NCBI RefSeq assembly: GCF_014490725.1 | Contig: NZ_JACOQL010000001.1 | Location: 806,001 to 870,000, forward strand | Reading direction: 5' to 3' | Source of the DNA: Paracoccus amoyensis | GTDB lineage: Bacteria; Pseudomonadota; Alphaproteobacteria; Rhodobacterales; Rhodobacteraceae | DNA: 64,000 bases | Shown here: positions 19,164 through 28,453 of the stretch, piece by piece | Layout of the letters: the number at the start of each line of letters is the position of its first letter | Numbering within the stretch: position 1 is the stretch's first letter | Notes under the pieces: model-generated | The model's input: only the letters and a program-made list of their open reading frames with translations | What the model was told of the DNA's origin: nothing | The model's database searches: none | Position numbers and translations under genes: made by a program

Positions 19164-19912
19164 CTGGCTGGTTGGTTATCGCCGGACTGGGACCGGGCGA
19201 CGACAGCCTTGTCACACCGCAGGTGACGCAGGCACTGGCACAGGCAAGCGATGTGATTGGCTATATCCCCTATGTGCGTCGCGTCGCTGACCGGCCAGGC
19301 CTGACCCGGCACGAAACTGACAATCGCGAAGAAATTTCCCGCGCCCGCCATGCGTTGGCATTGGCCGCGCAAGGTCATCGCGTCGTTGTCGTCAGTTCGG
19401 GTGATCCGGGTGTTTTCGCCATGGCTGCCGCCATATTCGAGGCGGTCGAAGACGGGCCGCAGGAATGGCGCAGGCTGGATATTCAGGTGTTGCCCGGGGT
19501 CACGGCGATGCTGGCCGCAGCCGCGCGGATTGGTGCGCCACTCGGGCATGATTTTTGCGCCATCAATCTTTCGGACAATATGAAGCCCTGGGATCTGATT
19601 ACCCGCAGGTTGCGGCTTGCCGCCGAAGCGGACTTCGCGATGGCCCTGTATAATCCGCGCTCGAACGCCCGACCTGCAAGGTTTGCCGATGCGCTGACGG
19701 TTCTGCGACAGGTCTGCGCGCCTGCTCGGCCCCTCATCTTTGCGCGCGCGGTTTCCACCCCTGACGAAAACATACATGTGGCCGCGCTGTCGGACGCGAC
19801 GCCCGAGATGGCGGATATGCGCACGGTCGTTCTTGTCGGATCATCCGCAACCCGTGTCATTCAGCGCGATGGCACACCTTACGTCTACACCCCGCGATCC
19901 GTGCCCGAATGA
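19160..19912 (+). CDS. cobJ: precorrin-3B C17-methyltransferase
   Basis: 250 residues of the same methylase fold. GLGPGDDSLVTPQV opens the protein, SSGDPGVFAMAAA and LPGVTAMLAAAARIGAPLGHDF mark the SAM and substrate sites of CobJ. It methylates C-17 and contracts the ring to precorrin-4. The ATG overlaps the cobI stop (ATGA). The 3' end overlaps the convergent cobK gene by 28 bases. Confidence 0.95.
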   Translation: MTGWLVIAGLGPGDDSLVTPQVTQALAQASDVIGYIPYVRRVADRPGLTRHETDNREEISRARHALALAAQGHRVVVVSSGDPGVFAMAAAIFEAVEDGPQEWRRLDIQVLPGVTAMLAAAARIGAPLGHDFCAINLSDNMKPWDLITRRLRLAAEADFAMALYNPRSNARPARFADALTVLRQVCAPARPLIFARAVSTPDENIHVAALSDATPEMADMRTVVLVGSSATRVIQRDGTPYVYTPRSVPE

Positions 19913-20640
19913 ACAATCCAATCCAGCGCTGCGGCGATATCATGAACCTCGGGGCGAGCAGGTATCGCAGGCCGATCAATCATCAACACCCGCAGTCCCA
20001 AGGACCGTGCGGCGGTGATCTTGGAATAGGTCGCATCGCCCCCCGCATTCTTTGCCACGACAAGCTGGATGTCATGCTTCATCAGCAAATCACGATCACC
20101 CGCTTCCGAAAACGGTCCGCGATCAACGATGACATCGGTTCTTGGCAGCGGCAGCGCCGCATCTGGCGTATCGACAAGCCGAAGCAGGTAGAAGTGCTGC
20201 GGATTGATGGCGAATTGGCCCAGATGCATCCGGCCGATGGCCAGCATCACACGCAGCGCAGGTTGACACAGCGCCGTTGCGGCGTCCCGGATGTCGGCAA
20301 CATGCGTCCAACTGTCGCCCGCAACCGGGGTCCAGGCAGGTCGGGTCAACGCCAACAAGGGAACATCCGCCTGATCGCAGGCGGTTACGGCGTTGGCGCT
20401 GATCTGTGCCGCAAAGGGATGGGTGGCGTCGATCACATGGCTGATTGCATGCGCCCGCAACCACTCCGCCAATCCAGGCGCACCACCAAATCCACCAACA
20501 CGCATTGGCACCGGCTGCGGACGTGGCTGCATGACCCGACCGGCCAGCGATATGGTTGTCGCGATGTTCATTTCAGCCACCGCCTTTGCCAGTGCAACTG
20601 CCTCGGAGGTTCCGCCAAGGATCAGAAGGTTTTGGTTCAT
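19885..20640 (-). CDS. cobK: precorrin-6A reductase
   Basis: 251 residues. LILGGTSEAVALAKAV opens with the nucleotide-binding loop, and the middle has VIDATHPFAAQIS and the C-terminal half VVAKNAGGDATYSKI, all conserved in CobK. The enzyme reduces precorrin-6A to dihydro-precorrin-6 with NADPH. It is the only gene of this cluster on the minus strand: its ATG shares the tetramer CATG (20638-20641) with the ATG of cobL, and its 3' end overlaps cobJ. It must therefore be transcribed from within cobL. Confidence 0.94.
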   Translation of the reverse strand: MNQNLLILGGTSEAVALAKAVAEMNIATTISLAGRVMQPRPQPVPMRVGGFGGAPGLAEWLRAHAISHVIDATHPFAAQISANAVTACDQADVPLLALTRPAWTPVAGDSWTHVADIRDAATALCQPALRVMLAIGRMHLGQFAINPQHFYLLRLVDTPDAALPLPRTDVIVDRGPFSEAGDRDLLMKHDIQLVVAKNAGGDATYSKITAARSLGLRVLMIDRPAIPARPEVHDIAAALDWIVHSGTDRGV

Positions 20641-21838
20641 GGCTGATGTTCCGTGGTTGACGGTCGTGGGCTTGGGCGAAGATGGACCGGCTGGCCTGTC
20701 CGGCGCAAGCCTTGGTGCATTGCAAGATGCCGAGGTCATCATGGGATCTGCGCGACATCTGTCGCTGTTGCCCGATGTCAGCGCCCAGCGGATCAGATGG
20801 CCGGTGCCATTTGCAGACGGCCTGCCGATCCTGAAAGACTTGCGGGGGCGTCGCGTCGCCGTCCTGGCCTCGGGTGATCCATTCTGGTTTGGCGCAGGCA
20901 GCATTATCGCACGCGAATTCTCGGCGGATGAATGGCGATCATTTCCGGCGGCCTCGATCTTTTCACTGGCGGCAAATCGCCTTGGTTGGGCTTTGGAACA
21001 TGTCTTGTGCATCGGGCTGCATGCGTCGCCCATGACGCGCCTGCGCCCCCATTTGGCGCCGGGCCAGCGTGCAATCGTTCTGCTACGCGATGGCGGCGCA
21101 GTCACCGAATTGGCCCGCTATCTAAGCAATTGCGGTTTTGGCGAAAGCCGCCTTTGGCTGCTTGAAGCGCTTGACGGACCGCGAGAGCGGGTGACGCAGA
21201 TCCGTGCCGATACGCTGCCCGATACCGGCTTTCAGCATCCTGTCGCGGCCGCAGTGGAATTTGCAGGGAGCGGTTTGGTTCTGCCGTCTTGCAGCGGGAT
21301 TAGTGATGGTTTTTTCGATTCTGATGGGCAAATGACCAAGCAGCCGATGCGGGCGTTGGCCCTGTCCGCGCTGGCACCCAAACCGAGCGAATTGTTGTGG
21401 GATATCGGCGGCGGCTCCGGTTCGATCGCGATCGAATGGTGCCTTGCGCATCCGAAATGCAACGCCATCAGCATTGAGCCGCGATCGGATCGTGCTGCAC
21501 GGATCAGGGCAAATGCCGACAGGCTGGGCGTCGACCGGCTGCAGGTGGTCACGGGGGCCGCGCCGCCCGCCCTGCAAGATCTGCCCTTGCCACAGGCGGT
21601 TTTTGTCGGGGGCGGCCTGTCAGATGCGCTGATGGATGAACTGACAACCAGACTGCCGACGGGAACGCGGCTGGTCTGCCATGCCGTGACGCTTGAGTCA
21701 GAGGCTGTGCTGTTCAAATGGTCGGCGCGCATCGGTGGAGATTTGCTGCGTGTCGCCCTGTCTGAGGCCGCGCCCCTTGGACCAAAGCGGGGCTGGAAAT
21801 CAGCCTATCCCGTTGTGCAATGGCGGGTGACGCTGTGA
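20639..21838 (+). CDS. cobL: precorrin-6Y C5,15-methyltransferase (decarboxylating)
   Basis: 399 residues with two methyltransferase domains. The N-terminal half (about 1-200) has the tetrapyrrole methylase fold with VVGLGEDGPAGL and LASGDPFWFGAG. The C-terminal half (about 215-399) is a Rossmann methyltransferase with DIGGGSGSIAIEW. CobL methylates C-5 and C-15 and removes the acetate carboxyl at C-12. The start ATG at 20639 overlaps the divergent cobK start. The stop overlaps the GTG of cobE. Confidence 0.95.
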   Translation: MADVPWLTVVGLGEDGPAGLSGASLGALQDAEVIMGSARHLSLLPDVSAQRIRWPVPFADGLPILKDLRGRRVAVLASGDPFWFGAGSIIAREFSADEWRSFPAASIFSLAANRLGWALEHVLCIGLHASPMTRLRPHLAPGQRAIVLLRDGGAVTELARYLSNCGFGESRLWLLEALDGPRERVTQIRADTLPDTGFQHPVAAAVEFAGSGLVLPSCSGISDGFFDSDGQMTKQPMRALALSALAPKPSELLWDIGGGSGSIAIEWCLAHPKCNAISIEPRSDRAARIRANADRLGVDRLQVVTGAAPPALQDLPLPQAVFVGGGLSDALMDELTTRLPTGTRLVCHAVTLESEAVLFKWSARIGGDLLRVALSEAAPLGPKRGWKSAYPVVQWRVTL

Positions 21839-22206
21839 TCGTGGCAGGCTTCGGGTTTCGTGAAAGCGCCAGTTTGGAAAGTCTGCTGAATGCCTTGGCG
21901 CAAGCCAACAGATCGGGTGCACCGATCGGCCTTATCGCAACGGTGACCGACAAAGCGGGAACATCGGTGTTCCAGAAGCTTGCCCGACAGCTTGATATTC
22001 CACTTCAGGGGATCGAGGGGGACAGCTTGTCATTGCTGCCGACAATAACCCATTCGACGGCCTCGCAGGCCTGCCGCAACACAGGAAGTGTGGCAGAAGC
22101 CACTGCGCTGGCCGCCGCCGGGCCGCACGCACATCTGCTTGGACCACGCGCCATTTCATCTGACAGGCTGGCAACCTGCGCCCTTGCAGAAGGAAAAGAC
22201 CCATGA
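21835..22206 (+). CDS. cobE: cobalamin biosynthesis protein CobE
   Basis: About 123 residues starting [17 protein letters not shown], the CobE/CbiG C-terminal domain pattern. CobE is needed for aerobic B12 synthesis, but its exact step is not settled; it may bind an intermediate and channel it. GTG at 21835 overlaps the cobL stop (GTGA) and matches the usual family start; an ATG at 21820 would add five residues. The stop overlaps the cobM ATG. Confidence 0.85.
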   Translation: MIVAGFGFRESASLESLLNALAQANRSGAPIGLIATVTDKAGTSVFQKLARQLDIPLQGIEGDSLSLLPTITHSTASQACRNTGSVAEATALAAAGPHAHLLGPRAISSDRLATCALAEGKDP

Positions 22207-22997
22207 CGGTCCATTTCATCGGCGCAGGTCCGGGGGCACCCGATCTGTTGACGCTGCGTGGTCGCGATTTGATCGCCGCGTGCCCGGTTTGCCTATATGC
22301 GGGATCGCTGGTGCCACAGGCCGTCTTGCAGCACTGCCCGCCCGGCGCAAGGATTGTGAACACCGCGCCCATGGACCTGAGCGCGATCATGGCCGAAATT
22401 TCCAAGGCCCATCACGCAGGTCTTGATGTGGCGCGACTGCATTCGGGTGATCTGTCGGTATGGTCTGCAATGGGCGAACAGCTTCAAGGACTGGAAGCCA
22501 TGGGCATCCCCTATACGGTGACGCCGGGCGTTCCGTCCTTTGCGGCCGCAGCGGCCGCATTGGGAACCGAACTGACCTTGCCGGGCATCGCGCAATCGGT
22601 GGTTCTGACCCGCACACAGGGTCGCGCATCCGCCATGCCAGAAGGCGAGGCACTGACCGCATTTGCCGCAACCGGCGCAACCCTTGCGATACATCTGTCG
22701 ATACAGAACCTGCCGCAGATCGCGGCGGAGTTGCGACCCTATTACGGATCGGATTGCCCCGTTGCCGTGATCTGGCGTGCAAGCTGGCCCGATCAGCGGA
22801 TCATTCGGGGAACACTGGACAGCATCCAAGCCCGGTTGCCCGAAGGGATCGAACGAACAGCCCTGATCCTTGTCGGGCGCGCGCTGTCGGCCACGGGCTT
22901 TTCGCAAAGCCGTCTTTATGCCGCAGGTTACGACCGCCGCTATCGCCCGCAATCCGCAGACAGCCCTTGGGTGGAATGGAGCCCGGCAGATGACTGA
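22203..22997 (+). CDS. cobM: precorrin-4 C11-methyltransferase
   Basis: 264 residues of the tetrapyrrole methylase fold. [16 protein letters not shown] at the N-terminus, [15 protein letters not shown] and [16 protein letters not shown] mark the SAM site in the CobM/CbiF pattern. It adds the C-11 methyl group to precorrin-4. It starts on ATGA shared with cobE and overlaps cobB by 8 bases. Confidence 0.95.
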   Translation: MTVHFIGAGPGAPDLLTLRGRDLIAACPVCLYAGSLVPQAVLQHCPPGARIVNTAPMDLSAIMAEISKAHHAGLDVARLHSGDLSVWSAMGEQLQGLEAMGIPYTVTPGVPSFAAAAAALGTELTLPGIAQSVVLTRTQGRASAMPEGEALTAFAATGATLAIHLSIQNLPQIAAELRPYYGSDCPVAVIWRASWPDQRIIRGTLDSIQARLPEGIERTALILVGRALSATGFSQSRLYAAGYDRRYRPQSADSPWVEWSPADD

Positions 22998-24315
22998 GGG
23001 CGCGGGAAGCTGGCCGCCGGGGCTGATGGTTTCCGCGCCATCATCGGGAACCGGGAAAACAACGGTCATGCTGGGGCTTTTGCGGGCGCTGGCCGATGAT
23101 GGCCTGATCGTTCAACCATTCAAATCCGGGCCAGATTACATTGATCCGGCTTTTCATCACGCCGCATGCGGACGCGCGTCGTTCAACCTTGACACATGGG
23201 CGATGAACAAAGGGGTGTTCGGGGCCATCGCATCGCAGGCAAAGGGCGCGGATATTTGCGTGGCAGAAGGTTCTATGGGGCTTTTCGACGGGGTGGCGAC
23301 ACACGGGTTTATCGGGTTCGGCTCCAGCGCGGAAACGGCGCGGATGATGGGATGGCCGGTCATACTTGTTCTGGATGTTAGCGGGCAGGCACAATCTGCG
23401 GCCGCGACGGCATTGGGATTTGCCAGCTATGATCCCGAACTGACAGTCGCGGGGGTGATCCTGAACCGCGTGGCAAGCCTGCGGCATGAACGTCTGACCC
23501 GGTTGGGGATGAAGCGTGCAGGCCTGCCCGTGCTGGGCGCCCTGCCCCGACGCGGTGATCTGACGCTGCCCGAACGACATCTGGGCCTGATACAGGCGGC
23601 AGAGCATCCCGACCTGGACGCCGCCATCGCCGGATATGCGGCCTTTCTGCGTGAACATGTGGATCTGGCCGCAATCCGCGCGATGGCAAGCGGCACGACC
23701 CCGACGGCGCAGGCCCCGCTGCCACGCCCCCCGGCCCAGCGGATCGCATTGGCGCAGGATGCCGCATTTTCATTCACCTACCCTCATGTGCTGAAGGGCT
23801 GGCGGGACAGCGGGGCAGAGATCATTCCCTTCTCTCCCCTCTCTGATCACCCGCCGGATCCGTCAACCGATCTGGTTTGGTTACCGGGCGGCTATCCCGA
23901 ACTTCATGCAGGTCGCTTGGCGGCTGCGTCGCGTTTCCTGCAGGGGTTGCGTCGCTTTGCCGAAGTCAAACCGGTCCATGGGGAATGTGGCGGCTATATG
24001 GTGTTGGGACAGTCATTGATCGACAAGGATGGCATCGCCCATCGAATGGCCGGACTGCTGGGGTTGGTGACTTCCTACGAGACGCGGCGACTGCACCTTG
24101 GCTACCGCCGTGCCACGCTGAGCGCGCCCATGCCCGGCCATGCTGCCGCGACCGCGTTGCGCGGTCACGAATTTCACTATTCGACAATTCTTGAACAGCC
24201 TGACGAACCACTTGCCGTTGTGACTGACGCAGACGGCGGCATCGTCCCTGAAACCGGATCACGGCGTGGTAAAACGACCGGCACATTCTTTCATCTGATT
24301 GCCGCTGAAGCCTGA
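22990..24315 (+). CDS. cobB: hydrogenobyrinic acid a,c-diamide synthase
   Basis: 441 residues. The N-terminal ATPase domain has the P-loop [10 protein letters not shown] (about 15-24) and [12 protein letters not shown]. The C-terminal class I glutamine amidotransferase domain has [12 protein letters not shown] and the catalytic Cys in [11 protein letters not shown]. It amidates side chains a and c of hydrogenobyrinic acid with glutamine and ATP, giving the CobNST substrate. The ATG at 22990 overlaps the end of cobM, as elsewhere in this operon. It is the last gene before the second riboswitch. Confidence 0.95.
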   Translation: MTEGAGSWPPGLMVSAPSSGTGKTTVMLGLLRALADDGLIVQPFKSGPDYIDPAFHHAACGRASFNLDTWAMNKGVFGAIASQAKGADICVAEGSMGLFDGVATHGFIGFGSSAETARMMGWPVILVLDVSGQAQSAAATALGFASYDPELTVAGVILNRVASLRHERLTRLGMKRAGLPVLGALPRRGDLTLPERHLGLIQAAEHPDLDAAIAGYAAFLREHVDLAAIRAMASGTTPTAQAPLPRPPAQRIALAQDAAFSFTYPHVLKGWRDSGAEIIPFSPLSDHPPDPSTDLVWLPGGYPELHAGRLAAASRFLQGLRRFAEVKPVHGECGGYMVLGQSLIDKDGIAHRMAGLLGLVTSYETRRLHLGYRRATLSAPMPGHAAATALRGHEFHYSTILEQPDEPLAVVTDADGGIVPETGSRRGKTTGTFFHLIAAEA

Positions 24316-24390
24316 AAGACAACAAGCAAATCAATGGAAAATACATATCCGGCTTGCATGACGAACACCGCTGCCCGATACTGAAACCGA

Positions 24391-24549
24391 CGGTGCCGCG
24401 ACATATCGCGGTGAATAGGGAACCGGGTGAAAATCCCGGACTGCCCCCGCAACTGTAAGCGGTTAGCCTGTCGGAACGCCACTGGTCAGAATTGACTGGG
24501 AAGGCCCGATATCAGCTGTGATCCGCAAGTCAGGAGACCTGCCGTCCGA
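24391..24549 (+). promoter_or_regulatory. cobalamin riboswitch (second)
   Basis: A closer match to the consensus than the first: CGGTGCC start, AATAGGGAACCGGGTG, AAATCCCGGACTGCCCCCG, CAACTGTAAGCGG, GCCACTGG, GACTGGGAAGGCC and the B12 box AAGTCAGGAGACCTGCC. It occupies most of the 300-base gap between cobB and the cbiM-like gene, and should repress cobalt uptake and cobF when B12 is present. No terminator helix with a U-run is seen before the ATG at 24616, so control of translation is favoured. Confidence 0.96.
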
Positions 24550-24615
24550 CGACCCTGACGCCGCTTCTTGCGGCATAATCAGCCGCCGGTGGGGCGGTCA
24601 TAGAAGGAACAGAAG

Positions 24616-25290
24616 ATGCATATCGAACCCGGAATCGTCGCCGGCCCCAAAATGGCGCTGGCCTATGGCACAGCGGCGGCCGCCGCCGCCTATACGGTCA
24701 AACTGACAATCGACGATCTGAAAACCCACAGTCTCGGTTCATTCCTGGTGCGGACCGTGATCGCCGCCATCGGCGTTTTCATTTCATTCGAGGTCTTGCC
24801 TCATTTTCCCGTCGGCATATCAGAAGTTCATTTCATTCTGGGAACCACGCTGTTCCTGATCCTTGGCGCAGCCCCCACAGCAATCGGATTAGCTGCCGGG
24901 CTTTTGGTGCAGGGCATGTTCTTTGCGCCCACCGATCTGCCGATGTATTTCGTCAATGTCTCGACCCTGCTTTGGCCGCTATTCGCGATTGATGTGGTGG
25001 CCAAACGGGTCATTCCGGCGACCACCGCCTATGTTGATCTGAAATATCTGGACGTGCTGAAACTTTCGCTTGCTTACCAGGGTGGCGTGGTTGCATGGGT
25101 CGCCTTCTGGGCATTCTACGGTCAGGGTTCGGGGGCCGAGAACCTGGGCTCGATTGCAAGCTTCGGGGCGGTCTATATGATGGTGGTCCTGATCGAACCT
25201 TTGGTCGACCTCGCCGCACTTGCCCTTGCCAAAGCATTGCGCCCGACGTCGCATTCGCCACTGGTGACGCGCAGACTGTATCAGGCGTGA
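24616..25290 (+). CDS. CbiM-type cobalt transport permease
   Basis: 224 residues with six or seven hydrophobic segments. It begins MHIEPGIVAGPKMAL, keeping the N-terminal His residue that binds metal in CbiM/NikM substrate-capture proteins, and has PVGISEVHFILGTTLFLI and LVQGMFFAPTDLP in the conserved core. CbiM is the substrate-binding part of energy-coupling-factor transporters for Co(II). No CbiN, CbiQ or CbiO follows, so it may use a shared energising module or act alone. The B12 riboswitch directly upstream supports cobalt as substrate. Confidence 0.85.
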   Translation: MHIEPGIVAGPKMALAYGTAAAAAAYTVKLTIDDLKTHSLGSFLVRTVIAAIGVFISFEVLPHFPVGISEVHFILGTTLFLILGAAPTAIGLAAGLLVQGMFFAPTDLPMYFVNVSTLLWPLFAIDVVAKRVIPATTAYVDLKYLDVLKLSLAYQGGVVAWVAFWAFYGQGSGAENLGSIASFGAVYMMVVLIEPLVDLAALALAKALRPTSHSPLVTRRLYQA

Positions 25291-25336
25291 ACCACTTGTT
25301 GATAACCGGTCGCAGCAACGCGGCCGGTTGCAAAAT

Positions 25337-26098
25337 ATGGATGGTGTCGTGACGGACTTGTGGCTGATCGGTATCGGTACGGGAAATCCCCGTCATGCCA
25401 CGCTTGAAGCGGTTCAGGCCATTCGGAACGCCGCACTGATCCTGTTACCACGCAAAGGGCGGGACAAAGCGGACCTTGCCGATCTTCGTCACACGATTCT
25501 GCGCAACTGCGACAGCACGGCGCCGATCATCGAATTTGACATGCCGGTGCGTGACGACACCCTGCCCTATCTTCAGCGTGTCACAAAATGGCATGACGAA
25601 ATAGCGACGATCTGGGCAACGGCGATCAAGCAATCCGGTCTGTCGGGTCCGGTTGCACTTCTGGTCTGGGGTGATCCCGGCCTTTACGATTCGACCTTGC
25701 GGATTGCGGCACGTCTGCAGCCCGCGCCACGGGTGCGGGTCGTTCCCGGTATCACCGCCTTACAGGCCCTGACCGCTGCGCATGCCATTCCGTTCAATAC
25801 GCTCAACGGCGCGGTCACCATTACAACAGGACGCCGTCTGCGCGATCACGGCTGGCCAAAGGGGGCCGATACCGTTGCCGTGATGCTGGACAGCCAGTGC
25901 AGCTTTCGCGATTTGCCCCCGGACGGTCTGCATATCTGGTGGGGCGCATTTCTGGGAATGCCGGAACAGGTTCTGGCCGCAGGTCCATTGGCGACCTTCG
26001 CCCAACCCATCGTGGATCTGAGGGCAACGTCGCGTCTGCGTCACGGCTGGATCATGGACAGCTATATTTTGCGGCGTCAGGACATGACGACAGCCTGA
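25337..26098 (+). CDS. cobF: precorrin-6A synthase (deacetylating)
   Basis: About 253 residues. LWLIGIGTGNPRHATLEA and VWGDPGLYDSTLRIA, then VVPGITALQALTAAHAIP, match CobF, the methylase that adds the C-1 methyl group and releases the acetyl group of precorrin-5. CobF is specific to the aerobic route. Three starts are possible: TTG 25328, ATG 25337 and GTG 25349, the last with GGA seven bases upstream; the choice is uncertain. It follows the cobalt permease by 46 bases and shares its riboswitch. Confidence 0.93.
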   Translation: MDGVVTDLWLIGIGTGNPRHATLEAVQAIRNAALILLPRKGRDKADLADLRHTILRNCDSTAPIIEFDMPVRDDTLPYLQRVTKWHDEIATIWATAIKQSGLSGPVALLVWGDPGLYDSTLRIAARLQPAPRVRVVPGITALQALTAAHAIPFNTLNGAVTITTGRRLRDHGWPKGADTVAVMLDSQCSFRDLPPDGLHIWWGAFLGMPEQVLAAGPLATFAQPIVDLRATSRLRHGWIMDSYILRRQDMTTA

Positions 26099-26197
26099 CC
26101 AGAACATCCCGTCTGAAGTTTGGGGAACCATACGCGCCGCAAAAGCGTCTTATATCTGTAAGATAACCAACCAGTATCATTCATAAAGGAGCGTGAC

Positions 26198-26365
26198 ATG
26201 CGAGTTCTTTGCGGAACCATTGTCGCCGGATTTCTGCTGACCCTGGCTGCATGCGGCGATAATGCGACCGAACGGGCGGCGACAGGCGGCGTAGGCGGTC
26301 TGGTCGTTGCGGGCCCGGTTGGTGCGGTTGCCGGTGCAACGGTCGGTGCCGCGACTACGAAATAA
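26198..26365 (+). CDS. small lipoprotein with glycine-rich tail
   Basis: A 55-residue frame starting at 26198 behind TAAAGGAG. The signal peptide ends in the lipobox LAAC, followed by about 20 polar residues and a Gly/Val/Ala-rich stretch (GGVGGLVVAGPVGAVAGATVG) that could insert in a membrane like the glycine zippers of SlyB-type outer-membrane lipoproteins. No specific family is recognised. It stands alone between cobF and bolA. Confidence 0.65.
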   Translation: MRVLCGTIVAGFLLTLAACGDNATERAATGGVGGLVVAGPVGAVAGATVGAATTK

Positions 26366-26488
26366 GCCGAAACTGGCGTAAATAGTGCAAACGACCGCGT
26401 AAAACTTGCGCGGTCGTTTCTTTGCATGGCCTTGCGAGCCAACCTCGCATCCCCTACATCTTCGTGTAACGGCAAGAAGGACAAAGCC

Positions 26489-26731
26489 ATGGCAATGGAA
26501 GCCCATGAAATCGAAGCCCTCATTCGTGCGGCATTCCCGAACGCGCAGGTCACCATCACCGATCTGGCCGGCGACGGAAATCATTACTCTGCCGAGGTGA
26601 TCGACGAAAGCTTCCGCGGCCAGAATCGTGTTCAACAACAACGGGCTGTTTACGCGGCGCTTCAGGGTAGGATGGACGGCAAGGCGGGTGAGCTGCATGC
26701 GCTTGCGCTGACCACCAAAGCCCCCGAATAA
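26489..26731 (+). CDS. BolA family protein
   Basis: 80 residues with the BolA fold pattern: an N-terminal helix (EIEALIRAAFP), VTITDLAGDGNHYSAEVIDESF with the conserved His, and RGQNRVQQQRAVYAAL. BolA proteins pair with monothiol glutaredoxins to hold a [2Fe-2S] cluster and sense or traffic iron. The next gene encodes such a glutaredoxin, which supports this role. The ATG at 26489 follows AAGAAGG. Confidence 0.9.
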   Translation: MAMEAHEIEALIRAAFPNAQVTITDLAGDGNHYSAEVIDESFRGQNRVQQQRAVYAALQGRMDGKAGELHALALTTKAPE

Positions 26732-26798
26732 GCCCCGGTCGACAAGATTTAGGAACTGAGCCACGGCTTGTGGACTAGCACTGACAAGGATTGACGCA

Positions 26799-27161
26799 AT
26801 GAGCGATGCAAACGCACAGATTCAGGAAATGGTCGATGGCAGCGATGTCGTCCTGTTCATGAAAGGCACCAAGGAAATGCCGCAATGCGGCTTTTCCAGC
26901 CGCGTCGCCGGTGTGCTGAATTATATGGGCGTCGATTATCGCGACGTGAACGTGCTGGCCGATGACGCCATTCGTCAGGGCATCAAGGATTTTTCGGATT
27001 GGCCGACAATCCCGCAGCTTTACATCAAGGGTGAGTTCGTCGGCGGATGCGACATTATCACCGAAATGACCTTGTCGGGCGAACTGGATCAACTGCTCGA
27101 GCAGAAGGACATCGCCTACAACAAGGAAGCGGCAGAGAAAATCCGCGAAGCGAACGCGTGA
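26799..27161 (+). CDS. grxD: monothiol glutaredoxin, Grx4 type
   Basis: 120 residues with the CGFS active site (Cys30) of monothiol glutaredoxins, KGTKEMPQ just before it, and the WPTIPQLYIKGEFVGGCDI segment that binds glutathione. Such proteins carry a [2Fe-2S] cluster bridged by glutathione and work with BolA partners in Fe-S transfer. It lies 67 bases after the BolA gene and is followed by a strong terminator. Confidence 0.95.
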   Translation: MSDANAQIQEMVDGSDVVLFMKGTKEMPQCGFSSRVAGVLNYMGVDYRDVNVLADDAIRQGIKDFSDWPTIPQLYIKGEFVGGCDIITEMTLSGELDQLLEQKDIAYNKEAAEKIREANA

Positions 27162-27186
27162 TCCTGCAGTAAATTCACGCCAGAAA

Positions 27187-27224
27187 AAGGGCCTGCGGAT
27201 GTACCTTTCCGCAGGCCCTTTTCA
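27187..27224 (+). terminator. bidirectional rho-independent terminator
   Basis: AAGGGCCTGCGGA pairs with TCCGCAGGCCCTT around TGTACCTT. It has TTTT on the plus side and AAAAA upstream, so it can also end minus-strand transcription of the holin-like gene. Confidence 0.85.
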
Positions 27225-27247
27225 TGTTCTGCCAATGATCTTGACGA

Positions 27248-27895
27248 TCAGACGAAATCATCTTCGTCGTAATGGTCATCATCGTTCCGCGCTTCGCGCA
27301 GTTTGGCTGCCATTGTAACGCCGATCGCAAATGCCCCCAGCAATTTCAACATGCTACCCGCATTGCTGTTGCTCGCCTCGGCCACCTTTTGCTTGACCTC
27401 GGCGGCTTTTGCCTTGGTGCGATCGATGTTCTCTGACGTCAAACCGACCGATTGTGCAACGCCATAGACTCGCTGCTCTGCATCGCTTGCCAGTTTGTTC
27501 GCTCGGTAAGAGGCGTCGTCCATCAGCGACGTCACCTTGTTTCCGGCCATATCCAGCACACGACTTGCTTCATTTCGCGCACGATTTGCAGCAGCGTCGG
27601 CAGCCAGCGTCAGACGCGTTTCGACCTCTTGCTTCAGGTCGTCGGTGGTCGGCATGCGGTGCCGCGTCCGGTTGCTGGTGGCAAAGACAATCAGGGCCAG
27701 GACAAGAAAGCCGCCGCCAACCGCCAAGGAAGCAAGCATCGGGCCCCAGTCAAGGTGATAGGCCAGCCAAGACCAAAGCGCGGCTACCAAAAACCCTGCA
27801 CCCACGACTGCGATAAGCCCCGCCGCGACCTTCATTCCGGTGCGGCGGGCCGTATCGGTCAGCGCAAGTTGCAGTCTTTGCGCATAATCAAACAT
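27248..27895 (-). CDS. phage holin-like membrane protein
   Basis: 215 residues. Two hydrophobic segments (about 20-45 and 55-78) come first, then a long polar alpha-helical region of about 110 residues rich in Ala, Lys and Glu, one short hydrophobic stretch (about 185-200) and a very acidic C-terminus (DDDHYDEDDF). This resembles proteins annotated as phage holin family or YqjE-like, which often sit beside a DUF883 (ElaB/YqjD) gene, as here. It is not evidence of a prophage. The start lies seven bases after the DUF883 stop, so the two are an operon. Confidence 0.7.
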   Translation of the reverse strand: MFDYAQRLQLALTDTARRTGMKVAAGLIAVVGAGFLVAALWSWLAYHLDWGPMLASLAVGGGFLVLALIVFATSNRTRHRMPTTDDLKQEVETRLTLAADAAANRARNEASRVLDMAGNKVTSLMDDASYRANKLASDAEQRVYGVAQSVGLTSENIDRTKAKAAEVKQKVAEASNSNAGSMLKLLGAFAIGVTMAAKLREARNDDDHYDEDDFV

Positions 27896-27902
27896 CCTGA
27901 CC

Positions 27903-28337
27903 TCAGCGACGCGCCAGGATCAAGCCAACAAGGAAACCGACGCCAGCGGCGATCCCCAGTGCCTGGGCGGGATGACGGCGGACCATTTCGGAAACTTCAT
28001 CATACTGCGCTTCCGCGTAGTGACCGACCTCTTTGGCGGCCTGTTGGCCACGCTCATACAGATGTTCCGCTTCGGCGCGGGCACGTCCGGCGTATTCTTC
28101 CCCTGCAAGGCGGGCGCGTTCTGCATATTCGCGACCGGTTTCAATCGCCGTATTCGCAAATTCAGTGCCACGTTCTTTCAGGCGATCGACGCCGCTGTTG
28201 TCCGTCAACCGGCTTGCGGTGTCACGCACATCGTCGGCAACACGACGAGCGCCGTGTTGCAACTCATCGCGTGCTTCACTTGCAGCCTGCTTGACATCTT
28301 TTGCCAGATCTTCAGCGGATTGTTTTGCATCAGCCAT
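27903..28337 (-). CDS. DUF883 (ElaB/YqjD-like) membrane-tail protein
   Basis: 144 residues of long amphipathic helix with Ala/Lys/Glu-rich repeats and a C-terminal transmembrane tail (ALGIAAGVGFLVGLILARR). E. coli YqjD and ElaB are tail-anchored proteins linked to stationary phase and ribosome binding; this gene shares their layout. The ATG at 28337 follows GGAAAGGA; a start 24 bases upstream is less likely. First gene of a two-gene operon. Confidence 0.78.
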   Translation of the reverse strand: MADAKQSAEDLAKDVKQAASEARDELQHGARRVADDVRDTASRLTDNSGVDRLKERGTEFANTAIETGREYAERARLAGEEYAGRARAEAEHLYERGQQAAKEVGHYAEAQYDEVSEMVRRHPAQALGIAAGVGFLVGLILARR

Positions 28338-28453
28338 GATAGGGTCCTTTCCGGAAGTCATGTGATTTTCATATCACCAACACACGGGAAAAGGCATTGT
28401 TCCAAGGATCGTTAAAAATCCTGAAAAACTCCGACTGATTTTTGTTTGAAGAG

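Noticed and set aside
27248..28337. Prophage, because of the holin-like gene
   Set aside because: The pair with DUF883 is a common chromosomal stress-protein arrangement and no other phage gene is present.
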